From contig QKWM01000004.1 in the NCBI GenBank assembly GCA_003248315.1, forward strand, positions 2,911,001 to 2,975,000: a DNA stretch of 64,000 nt, written 5' to 3'. The translations under genes were made by a program, and so were the position numbers. Origin of the DNA: Streptomyces sp. SW4 (GTDB lineage: Bacteria; Actinomycetota; Actinomycetes; Streptomycetales; Streptomycetaceae). The notes beneath the pieces were generated by a model, which was not told the origin of the DNA, ran no database searches, and saw nothing but the letters and a program-made list of their open reading frames with translations. This document shows positions 48,358 through 57,991 of the stretch, one piece after another (the stretch's first letter is position 1; every line of letters begins with the position of its first letter).

Positions 48358-49233
48358 TCACGAGGGAACGGCCGCCCCGGAGCCGGTCCGCTGCCGGGGT
48401 GCCGGCGCGGGCTTCGGCGCGGGCTTCCTGTCCGGGCCGCCGGTGAAGGCCTCGTACTCCTTCAGCACCTCCTCCGTCGGCCCGTCCATGCGCAGTTCGC
48501 CGCGCTCCAGCCACAGGACCCGGTCGCAGGTGTCGCGGATGGACTTGTTGCTGTGGCTCACCAGGAACACCGTGCCCGCGTGCTTGCGCAGCTCGCGGAT
48601 GCGGGCCTCGGACCGCTTCTGGAAGGAGCGGTCGCCGGTGGCCAGGGCCTCGTCGACGAGGAGGACGTCGTGGTCCTTGGCGGCGGCGATGGAGAAGCGC
48701 AGGCGGGCGGCCATGCCGGAGGAGTACGTCCGCATCGGCAGGGTGATGAAGTCGCCCTTGTCGTTGATGCCGGAGAAGTCGACGATCTCCTGGTAGCGGG
48801 CCTTGATCTGCTCCCGGGACATGCCCATGGCCAGCCCGCCGAGATGAACGTTGCGCTCACCGGTCAGGTCGTTCATCAGGGCCGCGTTGACGCCGAGCAG
48901 CGAGGGCTGGCCGTCGGTGTAGATCCGGCCGTTCTCCACCGGCAGCAGTCCCGCGATCGCCTTGAGCAGGGTCGACTTCCCGGAGCCGTTGGTGCCGATC
49001 AGACCGATGGCCTCGCCGCGGTAGGCGACGAAGGACACGTTCCGCACGGCGTGGACCCGGCGCACGCCCGCCGCCTTCTCGGCCCGCCCGCGCCGCAGGA
49101 TGCGGTGGAGCGCGGCGGTCGCCGTGCCGCGTCCGGCGCCGGTGCCGTTGACCCGGTAGACGATGTCGACGCCGTCGACGACGACGGTGGGGGTCCTCTC
49201 GTCCGCCGTCCCGGCGGGTGTCGTGTCAGCCAC
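48358..49233 (-). CDS. tagH: Teichoic-acid/polysaccharide-type ABC exporter, ATP-binding subunit
   Basis: Intact 291-residue ATPase. Walker A GTNGSGKS (80-87), signature YSSGMAARL (170-178), Walker B LLVDEALATGD (191-201) and switch His227 in VSHS are all present. The region ERNVHLGGLAMGMSREQI is characteristic of the TagH/Wzt group. A Pro/Ala/Lys-rich C-terminal tail (about 25 residues) replaces the carbohydrate-binding domain of many Wzt proteins. GTG 49233 overlaps the permease gene by 8 bp. With TagG it should export the finished surface polymer across the membrane. Confidence 0.92.
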   Translation of the reverse strand: MADTTPAGTADERTPTVVVDGVDIVYRVNGTGAGRGTATAALHRILRRGRAEKAAGVRRVHAVRNVSFVAYRGEAIGLIGTNGSGKSTLLKAIAGLLPVENGRIYTDGQPSLLGVNAALMNDLTGERNVHLGGLAMGMSREQIKARYQEIVDFSGINDKGDFITLPMRTYSSGMAARLRFSIAAAKDHDVLLVDEALATGDRSFQKRSEARIRELRKHAGTVFLVSHSNKSIRDTCDRVLWLERGELRMDGPTEEVLKEYEAFTGGPDRKPAPKPAPAPRQRTGSGAAVPS

Positions 49234-50162
49234 GGCCGTACGTCTCCTCAGCCTTCCAGAAGTAGATGAAGCCGCCGACCGCGGCGAGCAGGGCCCAGCC
49301 CGTCGCGATCAGCCAGACGTGGTCGGGCAGCTGACCGGCGTGGAAGCTGTCGATCAGGGCGAACCGCATCAGGTCGATGTAGACGGCGGCGGGGTTGGCC
49401 TGGAGCACCGGGGCCACCCAGGACGGCAGGCCGCTGTGCGCGCCCGCCATGTGGGGGATGCTGTACATCACGCCCGAGGCGTACATCCACGTGCGCAGCA
49501 GGAACGGCATCAGCTGGGACAGGTCGGGGATCTTGGACCCCAGACGGGCCAGGACCAGCGACACGCCCGCGTTGAAGAGGAACTGCAGCAGCAGGGCCGG
49601 GACGGCCAGCACCCAGGACACGGCGGGCGGCACGCCGAAGGCGAGCAGGATGACGGCCAGCGCCGCCATGGAGAACAGCAGCTGCTGGAGCTGCTGGAGG
49701 CAGAAGGAGACCGGCAGCGCGGCCCGCGGAAGTGCAGGGCGCGGACCAGGCCCAGGTTGCCGGAGATCGCGCGCGTGCCCGCCATGATCGAGCTCTGCGT
49801 GAACGTCCACACGAACACGCCGGTGACCAGGAACGGGACGTAGTCGGCCACGCCTCTGCTGGTCTGCATCAGCACGCCGAAGATGAAGTAGTACACCGCC
49901 GCGTTCAGCAGCGGGGTCATCACCTGCCAGAGCTGGCCCAGCTTTGCCTGGCTGTACTGGGCGGTGAGCTTGGCGGTGGCGAAGGCGCCGATGAAGTGCC
50001 GGCGCGCCCACAGCTGGCGGACGTACCGGGGCAGGGAGGGGCGGGCGCCGCTGACCGACAGGCCGTGCCGGGCGGCGAGCGCGGCGAGGTCCCCGGCGGT
50101 CGGCGCGGGGGTCTGCGCGGAGCCGGCGGGGGTCGGGGCGGTGTGTGGAGTACGTGGCTCAC
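49226..50162 (-). CDS. tagG: Teichoic-acid/polysaccharide-type ABC exporter, permease subunit
   Basis: About 312 residues with six membrane segments. The amphipathic N-terminal region contains RYVRQLWARRHFIGAFATAK and AQYSQAKLGQLWQVMTPLLN, the hallmark of ABC-2 polysaccharide exporters. Two -1 slips (near 50132 and 49733) are repaired. The start is GTG 50162 (VSHVLHTPP); no other start codon exists in the downstream frame. The gene heads the tagG-tagH unit and is divergent from the TetR gene, with 189 bp between. Works with the ATPase encoded by the overlapping next gene. Confidence 0.88.
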
Positions 50163-50351
50163 AGCCGCTGCTTTCGCTCGGGTGGGGGGTGGGCGAGGGC
50201 TCGTGGGTGCCGTTCTGCGTCTGCGCCGGGGTGCTTCACTCCGACGTCTACGTCGGGACGGCACCGTATCGTCGCAACGTGAGCGTAGGCCCGATCGACG
50301 TCGCAACGCAACCGTTTCGTCGTGACGCAGCCGCGCCTATGCTTGGGCCGT
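50163..50351. promoter_or_regulatory. Divergent tagG/tetR promoter with TetR-type operator
   Basis: An imperfect palindrome CGCAAC-C-GTTTCG (50307-50319, pattern CGnAACnGTTnCG) overlaps the -35 region of the tetR promoter, whose -10-like TATGCT is at 50338-50343. Related direct repeats ACCGTATCGTCGCAACG (50262-50278) and ACCGTTTCGTCGTGACG (50311-50327), 14 of 17 identical, lie 49 bp apart. Confidence 0.6.
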
Positions 50352-51019
50352 ATGACCACGAACGCCGACGACGCGCCCGCCGCCGACGCGAAGGCCGAGG
50401 CGGACGCCGGGGCTTCCCGGCCCCGCCCGCGGCGCCGGGCACCCGCCGGGGCGGCCGTGCTGCGCCAGGACGTGACGGAGGCCATCCGGGCGGCCGTCTT
50501 CGAGGAACTCGCGGCCGTCGGCTACGCGCGCATGTCGATCGAGGGCATCGCCCGGCGGGCCGGCGTCGGCAAGACGGCGGTGTACCGGCGCTGGCGCTCC
50601 AAGCTCCATCTGGTGCTCGACATCGTCTCGGCGCTGGCGGTGCAGGGGCTGCCGGCGCCGGACACGGGGGCGCTGGAGAGCGATCTGCGGCTGCTGTACG
50701 AGGTGACGGCGCGCGCGCTGCGCCATCCCGTGGCCTCGCAGATCATCCCGGACCTCCAGGCGGAGGCGGCCCGCAACGCCGACATCGCGGAGGCCCTGCG
50801 GAAGGCGCTGCGGGAGGGGCAGGAGGGCGTCGCCAGCAAGATCCTGGCGGCGGCGGAGCGGCGCGGGGAACTCCGTTCCGGGTTCGACGGCGAACTGGCC
50901 CTGGATCTCATCTCGGGGCCGTTGCACTGGCGTTCGGTGGTGATCCGCGGCGGGGAGCTGCCGCGGGGTACCTGGACGTGCTCGCCCGGGCGACGACGGC
51001 GGCGCTGAAAGCGCTGTGA
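50352..51019 (+). CDS. TetR family transcriptional regulator
   Basis: About 222 residues. After a 40-residue Ala/Arg-rich lead, the TetR DNA-binding region is AAVFEELAAVGYARMSIEGI followed by ARRAGVGKTAVYRRWRSK. The ligand-binding part is helical (ALRHPVASQIIPDLQAEAAR). One -1 slip (GGGG at 50965-50968) is repaired so that the protein ends YLDVLARATTAALKAL. No ribosome-binding site precedes ATG 50352 and a -10-like element ends only 8 bp before it, so the mRNA may be leaderless. It probably represses itself and the divergent exporter genes. Confidence 0.9.
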
Positions 51020-51103
51020 CGCCGGGCGGCTGCGTTCGGCGGGGGCGGTTGTCGGCGGGGTGGTCGGGGGCGGTCCGGTTGTCGTCCGGGTGCGGGGTGG
51101 TGG

Positions 51104-51280
51104 GGCTGGTCGCGCAGTTCCCCGCGCCCCTGAGGGGTGGCTGGTCGCGTGGTTTCCCGCGGCCCTGAGGGTGGCTGGTCGCGTGGTTTCCCGCGGCCCT
51201 GAGGGGTGGCTGGTCGCGTAGTTTCCCGCGCCCCTGAGGGGTGGCTGGTCGCGTGGTTTCCCGCGGCCCTGAGGGGTGGT
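51104..51280. repeat. Five tandem copies of a 34-35-bp Streptomyces repeat
   Basis: Copies begin at 51104, 51139, 51173, 51208 and 51243 with GGCTGGTCGCG followed by (C/T)AG/TGGTTTCCCCGCG-type variants and CCCTGAGGGG. The first copy resembles the dispersed streptomycete element containing GCGCAGTTCCCCGCGCCCCT. The 51020-51312 gap otherwise has no gene. Confidence 0.85.
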
Positions 51281-51312
51281 GGGGGGTGCCTCGGTGGCGC
51301 CCCCGGCGTGGG

Positions 51313-52291
51313 TCAGGGGCGGGCGGTGTTCGGGTGGTGGTGGGTCCAGCCTGCCCAGGCCGACGTGATCATGTCCTGGACGTCGTACTTCGCCTTCCAG
51401 CCCAGTTCCGTGGCGGCGCGGTCGGCGGAGGCGACGACGCGGGCCGGGTCGCCGGGGCGGCGCGCGGTGACCGTCGGGGACGGTGGTACCCGGTGACGGC
51501 GTTGATGTGGTCGATCATCTCGCGGACGGAGGAGCCCTCCCGCGGCCGATGTTGAGGGTGAGGTCGCGGCCCGGGGACGCCTGGAGGGCGCGGGCCGCCG
51601 CCACGTGGGCCTCGGCCAGGTCCACCACGTGGATGTAGTCCCGCACGCAGGTGCCGTCCGGCGTCGGGTAGTCGTCGCCGAAGATGCGCGGCGCCTGCCC
51701 CTGCGTGAGCTTCTCGAAGACCATCGGGATCAGGTTGAAGACGCCGGTGTCGGCCAGCTCGGGGGCCGCCGCGCCCGCCACGTTGAAGTAGCGCAGCGAC
51801 GCCGTGGACAGCCCCGTGGCCCGGCCCGTCGCCCGGACCAGCCACTCGCCCGCGAGCTTGGTCTCGCCGTACGGCGACATGGGCGCGCACGGCGTCTCCT
51901 CCGTGACCAGCTCCACGTCGGTCATGCCGTAGACCGCCGCCGAGGACGAGAAGACGAAGGACGGCACCCGCGCGTCCGTCACCGCCTCCAGCAGCACGCG
52001 CAGGCCCTCGACGTTCTCCCGGTAGTAGTGCAGCGGCAGGTCCACCGACTCGCCGACCTGCTTCTTCGCCGCCAGGTGGACGACGCCGGTGACCTCGTGG
52101 TCCGTCAGGGCCCGGCGGACGCGCTCCCCGTCCAGCACCGAGCCCACCACCAGCGGAACCCCGTCGGGCACCCGCTCGGCGATACCGGTGGACAGGTCGT
52201 CGTAGACGACCGTCCTCTCGCCCGCCTCGGTCATCGCCCGGACGACGTGCGCTCCGATGTAGCCGGCGCCTCCGGTGATCAGCCAGGTCAT
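51313..52291 (-). CDS. galE: UDP-glucose 4-epimerase
   Basis: About 326 residues; interconverts UDP-glucose and UDP-galactose, an NAD-dependent short-chain dehydrogenase. The dinucleotide-binding motif GGAGYIG is at 7-13, the catalytic triad region is SSSAAVYG and Tyr141-x3-Lys145 (YGETK), and substrate-binding LRYFNVAGA and CVRDYIHVVDLA follow. Two -1 slips (near 51540 and 51485) affect the C terminus. ATG 52291. It lies 39 bp after the GT2 gene and probably supplies UDP-galactose to glycosyltransferases of this island. Confidence 0.93.
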
Positions 52292-52330
52292 GTGCGGTCG
52301 TCCCCTCGTTCGTTCCCCTGTGTGCTCCTC

Positions 52331-53950
52331 TCAGTGAAGCAGGCGCCGGATCCTGCCGCGCACCACGGTGGTGACACCGCGGGGTCCGGGCGCCGTCCGC
52401 AGGGCCAGTGCGCCGGAGTGCGTGGCGTACGGCTGGACCAGGAGCACGCCGTGCCGGGCGCTCGGCAGGGCGCGGCGGCGCAGCAGTCCCTCGCCCGTGC
52501 GCGCGTGCGCCGTGACCTCGGGGCTCGCGCCGTCACGGAAGCGGAGGCGCAGGTACAGGTCCCAGGTGGCGGTCCCCGCGGCGGCCAGGGCGGACAGGTC
52601 CACCGGGGTCTGCGCCCACCACCCGTCCGGGGCCGGGTGAGGACCGCCGGGGGCAGCCGGCCGTCCGCCCGTCGTCGCGGTGGCGCCACTCGGCCGTGAC
52701 GTCCAGCGGGCCCGCCGCCGCGACCCGCCCGTACAGCTCGTGCAGGCGCAGCCGCAGCAGGGTGCCGCGCGCGCGGGGGCGCAGTTCGGCGTCGACGGCC
52801 AGCGGCAGGGCGTCCACCGGGCAGCTCAGCAGGGGTTCGAGGGACACCTCGGGCAGGTCGTCCGACCAGACGGGCGCGCCGTCGGCGTCGCGCGCGTACG
52901 GCGGCAGCAGCCGGGCCGGGCGCCCCGCCAGCTCCCGCAGCCGGTCCAGGTCGCGCGGCTCGGGCGAGGCCAGCACGACCTGCCCAGCAGACCGCCGGGC
53001 GCGGCCGGGTCGTGCGCCCAGTCGGCCGGCTCGTAGCCGGCGAGGCACTCCCGGGCGAGCGACCACCACATGTGCTGGTAGCGCGCGTCGCGCACGCCCA
53101 GTTCGTGCAGGTACAGGCGCAGCTCGTGGTCGAGGAACCGGGCGCGGGCCGCGCGGGCCAGCTCCTTCTGCCCGGCGCCGACGAGGATGTCGTACGCCGT
53201 GCGGCACGCGTGCGTGCGCGCCCGCCAGTTGCCGTGGCCGCCGCGGGCGAGCGAGATGGACAGCCGCTCGGCGGACCGGCGCACGTGCCAGACGTAGACC
53301 CGGTCCGGGACGAGGGCGATGCGCGGACCGGCGGCCAGCACGCGCGCGCCGAAGACGATGTCCTCGTAGGGGAAGCGGCCGTCGGGGAAGCGGATGGCGT
53401 GTTCGCGCAGGAAGTCGGTGCGGTAGAGCTTGTTGACGCACAGGGCGTCGTGGACGAGTCCGGGGCACCGGGCGGGATGGTCGAGGACGGTGCGGGCCGC
53501 GTAGAGCGCCGGCTGCCACGGCACCTCGCGCCGCGAGGGCATCTCGCGGCGCACGCACAGGCCGCCCGCGACCTCCGCGCGCCCCGCGGTCGCCGCCGCG
53601 AGCAGCACCTCCACCGCGCCGGGGGCCAGCACGTCGTCGCTGTCCAGGAACATCACGTACGGCGTGGTCAGCGCGTCCAGTCCGGTGTTGCGCGGCGTGC
53701 CGCAGCCGCCGCTGTTGGCCGTGCGGCGGATCACCTTCAGCCGGGGTTCCGTCCGGGCCAGGCCGGCGAGCAGCTCGGCGCTGCCGTCGGTCGAGCAGTC
53801 GTCCACGGCGACGACCTCGCGCACGGCGGTGCCCTGCGCCAGCGCCGACCGTACGGCGTCCATGACGTGGGCCGCGTCCTGGTACCCGATGACGACGATG
53901 CCGACCGGGGCGCGCGGACTGACCCGGCGGGCTCGGGGAGTACGACTCAT
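52331..53950 (-). CDS. Family 2 glycosyltransferase with C-terminal beta-rich domain (paralogue of 44408-46075)
   Basis: About 540 residues after three -1 slips (near 52985, 52640 and 52615) are repaired. The GT-A domain has VGIVVIGYQDAAHVMDAVRS, AVDDCSTDGSAELLAGL, NSGGCGTPRNTGLDALTTPY and LDSDDVLAPGAVEVLLAA. The C-terminal half is beta-rich (LRLRLHELYGRVAAAGPLDV, LRFRDGASPEVTAHARTGEG), matching the layout of the GT at 44408. Start ATG 53950 is preferred over an in-frame GTG 53983 because the GT fold starts soon after. Upstream of galE in the same orientation; they are likely co-transcribed. Donor sugar unknown, but galactose is plausible from the galE link. Confidence 0.85.
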
Positions 53951-54029
53951 CACCACGGATCGTAAGTCGTACGAAAGTCGCACGAACCCCTGAAGCGGGC
54001 ATCCGGCGTACCCGCCGGACGCGGGCGTC

Positions 54030-54488
54030 TCACGGCTCCGTCAGCGCCGCCGCGTCGAGGGCCGCCGTGAGCCGGTCGAGGCGGGCGCGCAGATCCTCGA
54101 TCTCGTCGAGGCCGAAGCCGGTCGCGCCGGCGATCCGGCGCGGCACCTCCAGCGCCCGCTCGCGCAGCGCGAGCCCCTCCTCGGTCGGGCGCACCCGCAC
54201 CGACCGCTCGTCGTGCGCGCTGCGCTCCCGCCGCACCAGGCCGGCCGCCTCCAGCCGTTTCAGCAGCGGCGACAGCGTGCCGGAGTCGAGCCGCAGGTGC
54301 TCGCCGAGCCGCTTGACGGGCAGCTCGCCGTGCTCCCAGAGCACCAGCATCACCAGGTACTGCGGGTAGGTGAGCCCGAGGTCCTTGAGCAGGACGCGGT
54401 AGACGCCGCCGAAGGCGCGCGAGGCGGCGTTCAGGGAGAAGCAGATCTGCCGGTCGAGGCGGAGCCAGTCGGCTGCGGGCGTGGTCAT
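54030..54488 (-). CDS. ohrR: MarR-family peroxide sensor OhrR
   Basis: Intact 152-residue winged-helix repressor. Near the N terminus LDRQICFSLNAASRAF contains Cys16, the conserved sensing cysteine of OhrR. The wing region is LSPLLKRLEAAGLVRRERSA and DERSVRVRPTEEG. Family role: organic hydroperoxides oxidise the Cys and release it from the ohr promoter. Divergent from ohr with palindromic operators between. It splits the glycopolymer gene series. Confidence 0.92.
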   Translation of the reverse strand: MTTPAADWLRLDRQICFSLNAASRAFGGVYRVLLKDLGLTYPQYLVMLVLWEHGELPVKRLGEHLRLDSGTLSPLLKRLEAAGLVRRERSAHDERSVRVRPTEEGLALRERALEVPRRIAGATGFGLDEIEDLRARLDRLTAALDAAALTEP

Positions 54489-54516
54489 GGCTCCAGGGTA
54501 GCCGTGGCCGATGAGG

Positions 54517-54544
54517 CAATTTGATTGTGCACAACTGAATTGTG
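54517..54544. promoter_or_regulatory. OhrR operator region
   Basis: Overlapping palindromes CAAT-TTG-ATTG (54517-54527), TTGTGCACAA (54525-54534) and CAA-CTGAA-TTG (54532-54542) lie in the ohrR/ohr gap in an unusually A/T-rich patch, as expected for an OhrR binding site covering both divergent promoters. Confidence 0.75.
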
Positions 54545-54636
54545 TGCTCTACTGGGGTCGTCGGGCAGCCGCCGGACAGCCGCCAGGCCGCTCCCCTGCA
54601 TCGGGAGCGGCGCCACCCCCGTCACGGAGGGCCTCC

Positions 54637-55050
54637 ATGAACGCGCTCTACACCGCCGTCGCCACCGCCACCCACGGACGCGAGGGCCGTGCCGTCTCCT
54701 CCGACGGCCGGCTCGACCTCCGGCTCGGCATCCCCGCGGAGATGGGCGGCAACGGACAGGGCACCAACCCCGAGCAGCTGTTCGCCGCCGGTTACGCCGC
54801 CTGCTTCGCCAGCGCCCTCGGCCTCGTCGGCCGGCAGGACCAGGTCGACGTGAGCGACGCCGCGGTGACCGCCGAGGTCGGCATCGGCAAGCAGGGCGAG
54901 GGATTCGGGCTCGCGGTCACCCTCCGGGTCGAGCTGCCCGAGAGCGTGGACGAGGCGACCGGCCGCACCCTGGTCGAGCGGGCCCACCAGGTCTGCCCGT
55001 ACTCCAACGCCACCCGCGGCAACATCCCCGTCGCCCTGGTCGTCGAGTAG
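54637..55050 (+). CDS. ohr: Organic hydroperoxide resistance protein
   Basis: Intact 137-residue OsmC-fold thiol peroxidase that reduces organic hydroperoxides. Peroxidatic Cys56 is in YAACFASAL and resolving Cys120 in HQVCPYSNATRG. Start ATG 54637 has GGAGG nearby (54627-54631). Controlled by the divergent OhrR. The pair is probably a separate stress cassette, not part of polymer synthesis. Confidence 0.95.
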   Translation: MNALYTAVATATHGREGRAVSSDGRLDLRLGIPAEMGGNGQGTNPEQLFAAGYAACFASALGLVGRQDQVDVSDAAVTAEVGIGKQGEGFGLAVTLRVELPESVDEATGRTLVERAHQVCPYSNATRGNIPVALVVE

Positions 55051-55092
55051 GTCCCGGAGTCCTCACCGAGGGGACGGCCGGCGGGAGGCCGT

Positions 55093-56645
55093 TCACCCGA
55101 CCCGCGCCAGCACCTCGCCCGTCCGCTCGCTCCACGTCACCACGACCGCCTCCTCGGGCACCGGCTGCCAGCGCGTCAGCAGCAGCCAGCGCACCCCGTA
55201 GCGGCGCACGATCGCGGCGCGCTCGGCCCGGGTGGAACCGGGGTCGAGATAGGCCTCGACGTCGGCCAGGCGCCGCCGCCGCTCCCGCTCGTCCAGGGAC
55301 GGGTCCGGCCAGGCGGGCGCGGCGAGGTCGGGGCCGTACCCGGCGATCGCGTGGACGGCGTAGTACCCGTCGGTGATCACCGCCTCGCCCGGCTCGATGT
55401 GCCGCGCCGCCCAGGCGTACGACGGCCAGTCCGGCGGCTGTTCGAAGCCGACCGGGTCCAGGGCGCGCGGCACCACGGCACCCGCGTGCACGGTGAGGAA
55501 CCCCAGGCACGCCCCGCGGCCGCCGCCCCGCCCAGCAGCCGCCGCCACGGCCGCCACGGGCGGGGCGCCGCCAGCTCCACCGCCAGCGCGAACTGCAGCG
55601 GCACCAGGGTGAGTCCGAGGATCCGGCCGTAGGTGTAGTGGCCGCTGACCCAGCCATAGGCCACCACCAGGCAGTCCAGCGCGAACAGCAGCACCAGCGG
55701 GTCCCGCGCCGAGCGGCGCGCGCGCAGCCACAGCGCCGGCAGTCCGAGCAGCGCCAGCCAGAACTGGCCGGGCAGGTCCCGGTACAGCACCCGGTGCATC
55801 GCGTCCACGCTGCCGTCCCCGGCCAGCGCGAACACGTCGAAGTACGGCCAGGTCGCCGCCGTGACCACCGCGGTCGCACCGGTCACCGCCCACCGTCCCG
55901 CCACGGCCCGCCGCCACCCCCGCTGCCAGCCCGCCACGAACGCCACCGCGCCCAGCGCCGCCCCCACCGCCGTGATCGGGTGCACCAGCAGGATCAGCCC
56001 GTACAGCACGCCGAGCCCGGCGTAGCCGGTGAACCCGCGCAGGCCGCTGGGCCCGACGTAGCGCACCCGGCGCGGGTCCCGGGCCCGCGCCCCGGTCAGC
56101 GCCCACGCCCAGAAGGCCAGCCCGATCGCGAACGCCGACGGGTAGCCGAGGTTGCCGGTCATCGACATCAGTCCGAGGTAGCCGCTCCACCAGGCCCGCT
56201 CGGTGCCCCACAGCAGCGTCATGGCGGCCAGCGCCAGCACCGGCGCCCACGGCCGGGGCGTGAGCACCCGCACCAGGCGCCCGAGCCCGGTCAGCAGCAC
56301 CAGCAGGTTCACCGGCCCGGCGAGCCGCACCACCTCCCAGCCGCCCAGTCCCGTCAGCCGGGCGACCGCGCCCTGCGCCACCGCGTACGGCGAGTAGTAG
56401 GCGCTGCCCGCACCCGGCAGGTCGGCCATCGGGTGGCGCGGATCGAGCAGGTCGGCCTTGAGCCGCTCGACGACGGCCGCGTGCTGCCCGGCGTCGCAGC
56501 ACAGCGGCACCGCCCAGTACGCCAGCGTCATCACCAGCCAGAACAGCAGACCGGCGACCTGGTAGGGCGTGGGCCGCCACCGGCGCCCGCCGCGCAGCGC
56601 CGTCGCGCCGCCCACGGTCCGCCGGTCGAGGACTCCGGCGCTCAC
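55093..56645 (-). CDS. Polytopic membrane protein, paralogue of the 42859-44327 gene
   Basis: About 517 residues with some 11-12 membrane segments and a soluble C-terminal end AIVRRYGVRWLLLTRWQP. Shared blocks with the 42859 protein include a YYSP loop after TM1, TLLWGTERAWWSGYLGLMSM, HRVLYRDL and the terminal YGVRW. One -1 slip near 55520 is repaired. Start is GTG 56645. Predicted to be a GT-C-like or polymer-modifying membrane enzyme, without a catalytic motif I can name. Seventy-three bp downstream of another membrane gene in the same orientation. Confidence 0.8.
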
Positions 56646-56718
56646 AGGGTTGTCGGGAAGGAGTGCTTTCGGGGCATTTGCCGTATGTTCCCGGGCGGGT
56701 CAACGGCATGACGTCAGA

Positions 56719-57991
56719 TCACCTGATCGAGTGATAATCGACGTGCCCCTGCGCCGGCAGCGCCACCCGGCCGCCCCGGACCACCGGCTCCAGCAGCAGC
56801 GGCAGCCCCACCACCGGCAGCAGCCACGCCAGCACGATCAGCCGCTCGCCCCAGATGTTGATGTCCGGATGACCGGCCTGGGTGAGGAACCCGGTGAACG
56901 CCGCCGCGATCAGGAAACCGCCGAACGCCGGCCTCCGCAGCGCACCCCACGCGCCCGCGGCCAGCGCGGCCGCGAACAGCGGCTGCCACAGCTGCCGGCG
57001 CCCCCACTCCAGCCAGAAGTTGCCCTGCAACTGCACGAACTCCCGCCACGGCCGCTCCCGGTCGGGCCGGGAGAAGTGACCGGTGAGCAGGTCCTGCACG
57101 CTCTCCGACATCGACGGGTAGTGCAGCAGCCGCGCCAGCACCAGCGTCCCGGCGGCCGCGGCCAGACCCACGCCCGCCACCGCCCACACGCCCCGGCCCG
57201 CCGGCCGCCCCGCCTGCGCCGCCGCAGCGCGAGCACCGCGCCCGCGATCCCCAGACAGCCGCCGAGGAACAGCGACTGGGAGTGCTTGACCGTGAACAGC
57301 AGCACCAGCGAACCGGCCACCAGCGCCACCCCGGCCCGCTCCGCCGGCCCCGCAGCACCAGCGCGCACCCCCACACCGCCGCCAGCGTCAGCGCCATCAT
57401 CAGGCCCTCCGTCATGGGCCGCATGGCGGTCGTCCCGCACGGCAGGACGTAGTACAGGGCCTGCCCGGTCAGCGCGAGCGGCACCGGCACCGACAGGGTG
57501 CGCAGGATCAGGAAGACCAGCACCCCGCCCGCCGCCGCGGCGACGACGCTCGCCGCCCACACCCCCCACGTCACACCCAGCACGGCGATGAACGGGACCA
57601 GGAACACCGGGTAGCCGGGGCGCACCTCGAAGATCCGCTGGAACCGCTCCGGCATGAACGGCACCGTGTGCCCGCCCGTCTGCCCGGCCGCGAGCCGCGT
57701 GTCCACCAGCCGCCACTGCTCCCGGTGGCACTCGGACGCCACCCGGCCGGCCGGGTCGGGCCGGTGGAAGTGGACCACGTCCACGCTCTGGGCGCGGCGG
57801 GCCGTCGACGCCGCGCTCAGGCAGAAGTGGTCGATGGTCGCCGCCGCGGCCTCCCGCTTGCCCTCGCCCATCAGGCTCAGCGCGTACGACAGGTAGTTCT
57901 TGGTGTCGGGGGTGTCCCGGCCGGTGACGTTCGCCAGCTGGAGCACGGCGAACACCGCGGCCAGAAGCACCACCCATCGGCGCGCGCTCAC
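56719..57991 (-). CDS. Polytopic membrane protein of the glycopolymer island
   Basis: About 424 residues with roughly 9-10 membrane helices. The N terminus is VSARRWVVLLAAVFAVLQLA, followed by a large loop with DTPDTKNYLSYALSLMGEG and RIFEVRPGYPVFLVPFIAV. Two -1 slips (near 57345 and 57210) are repaired. The GTG start overlaps the preceding TagF-like gene by 4 bp (GTGA), so translation is coupled. A Pro/Gly-containing loop and repeated aromatic residues suggest a GT-C-like topology, but no family is certain. Not obviously homologous to the two paralogous membrane proteins at either side. Confidence 0.72.

Noticed and set aside
51104..51280. CRISPR array
   Set aside because: The 34-35-bp units are contiguous with no unique spacers, and no cas gene is near; it is a tandem repeat.
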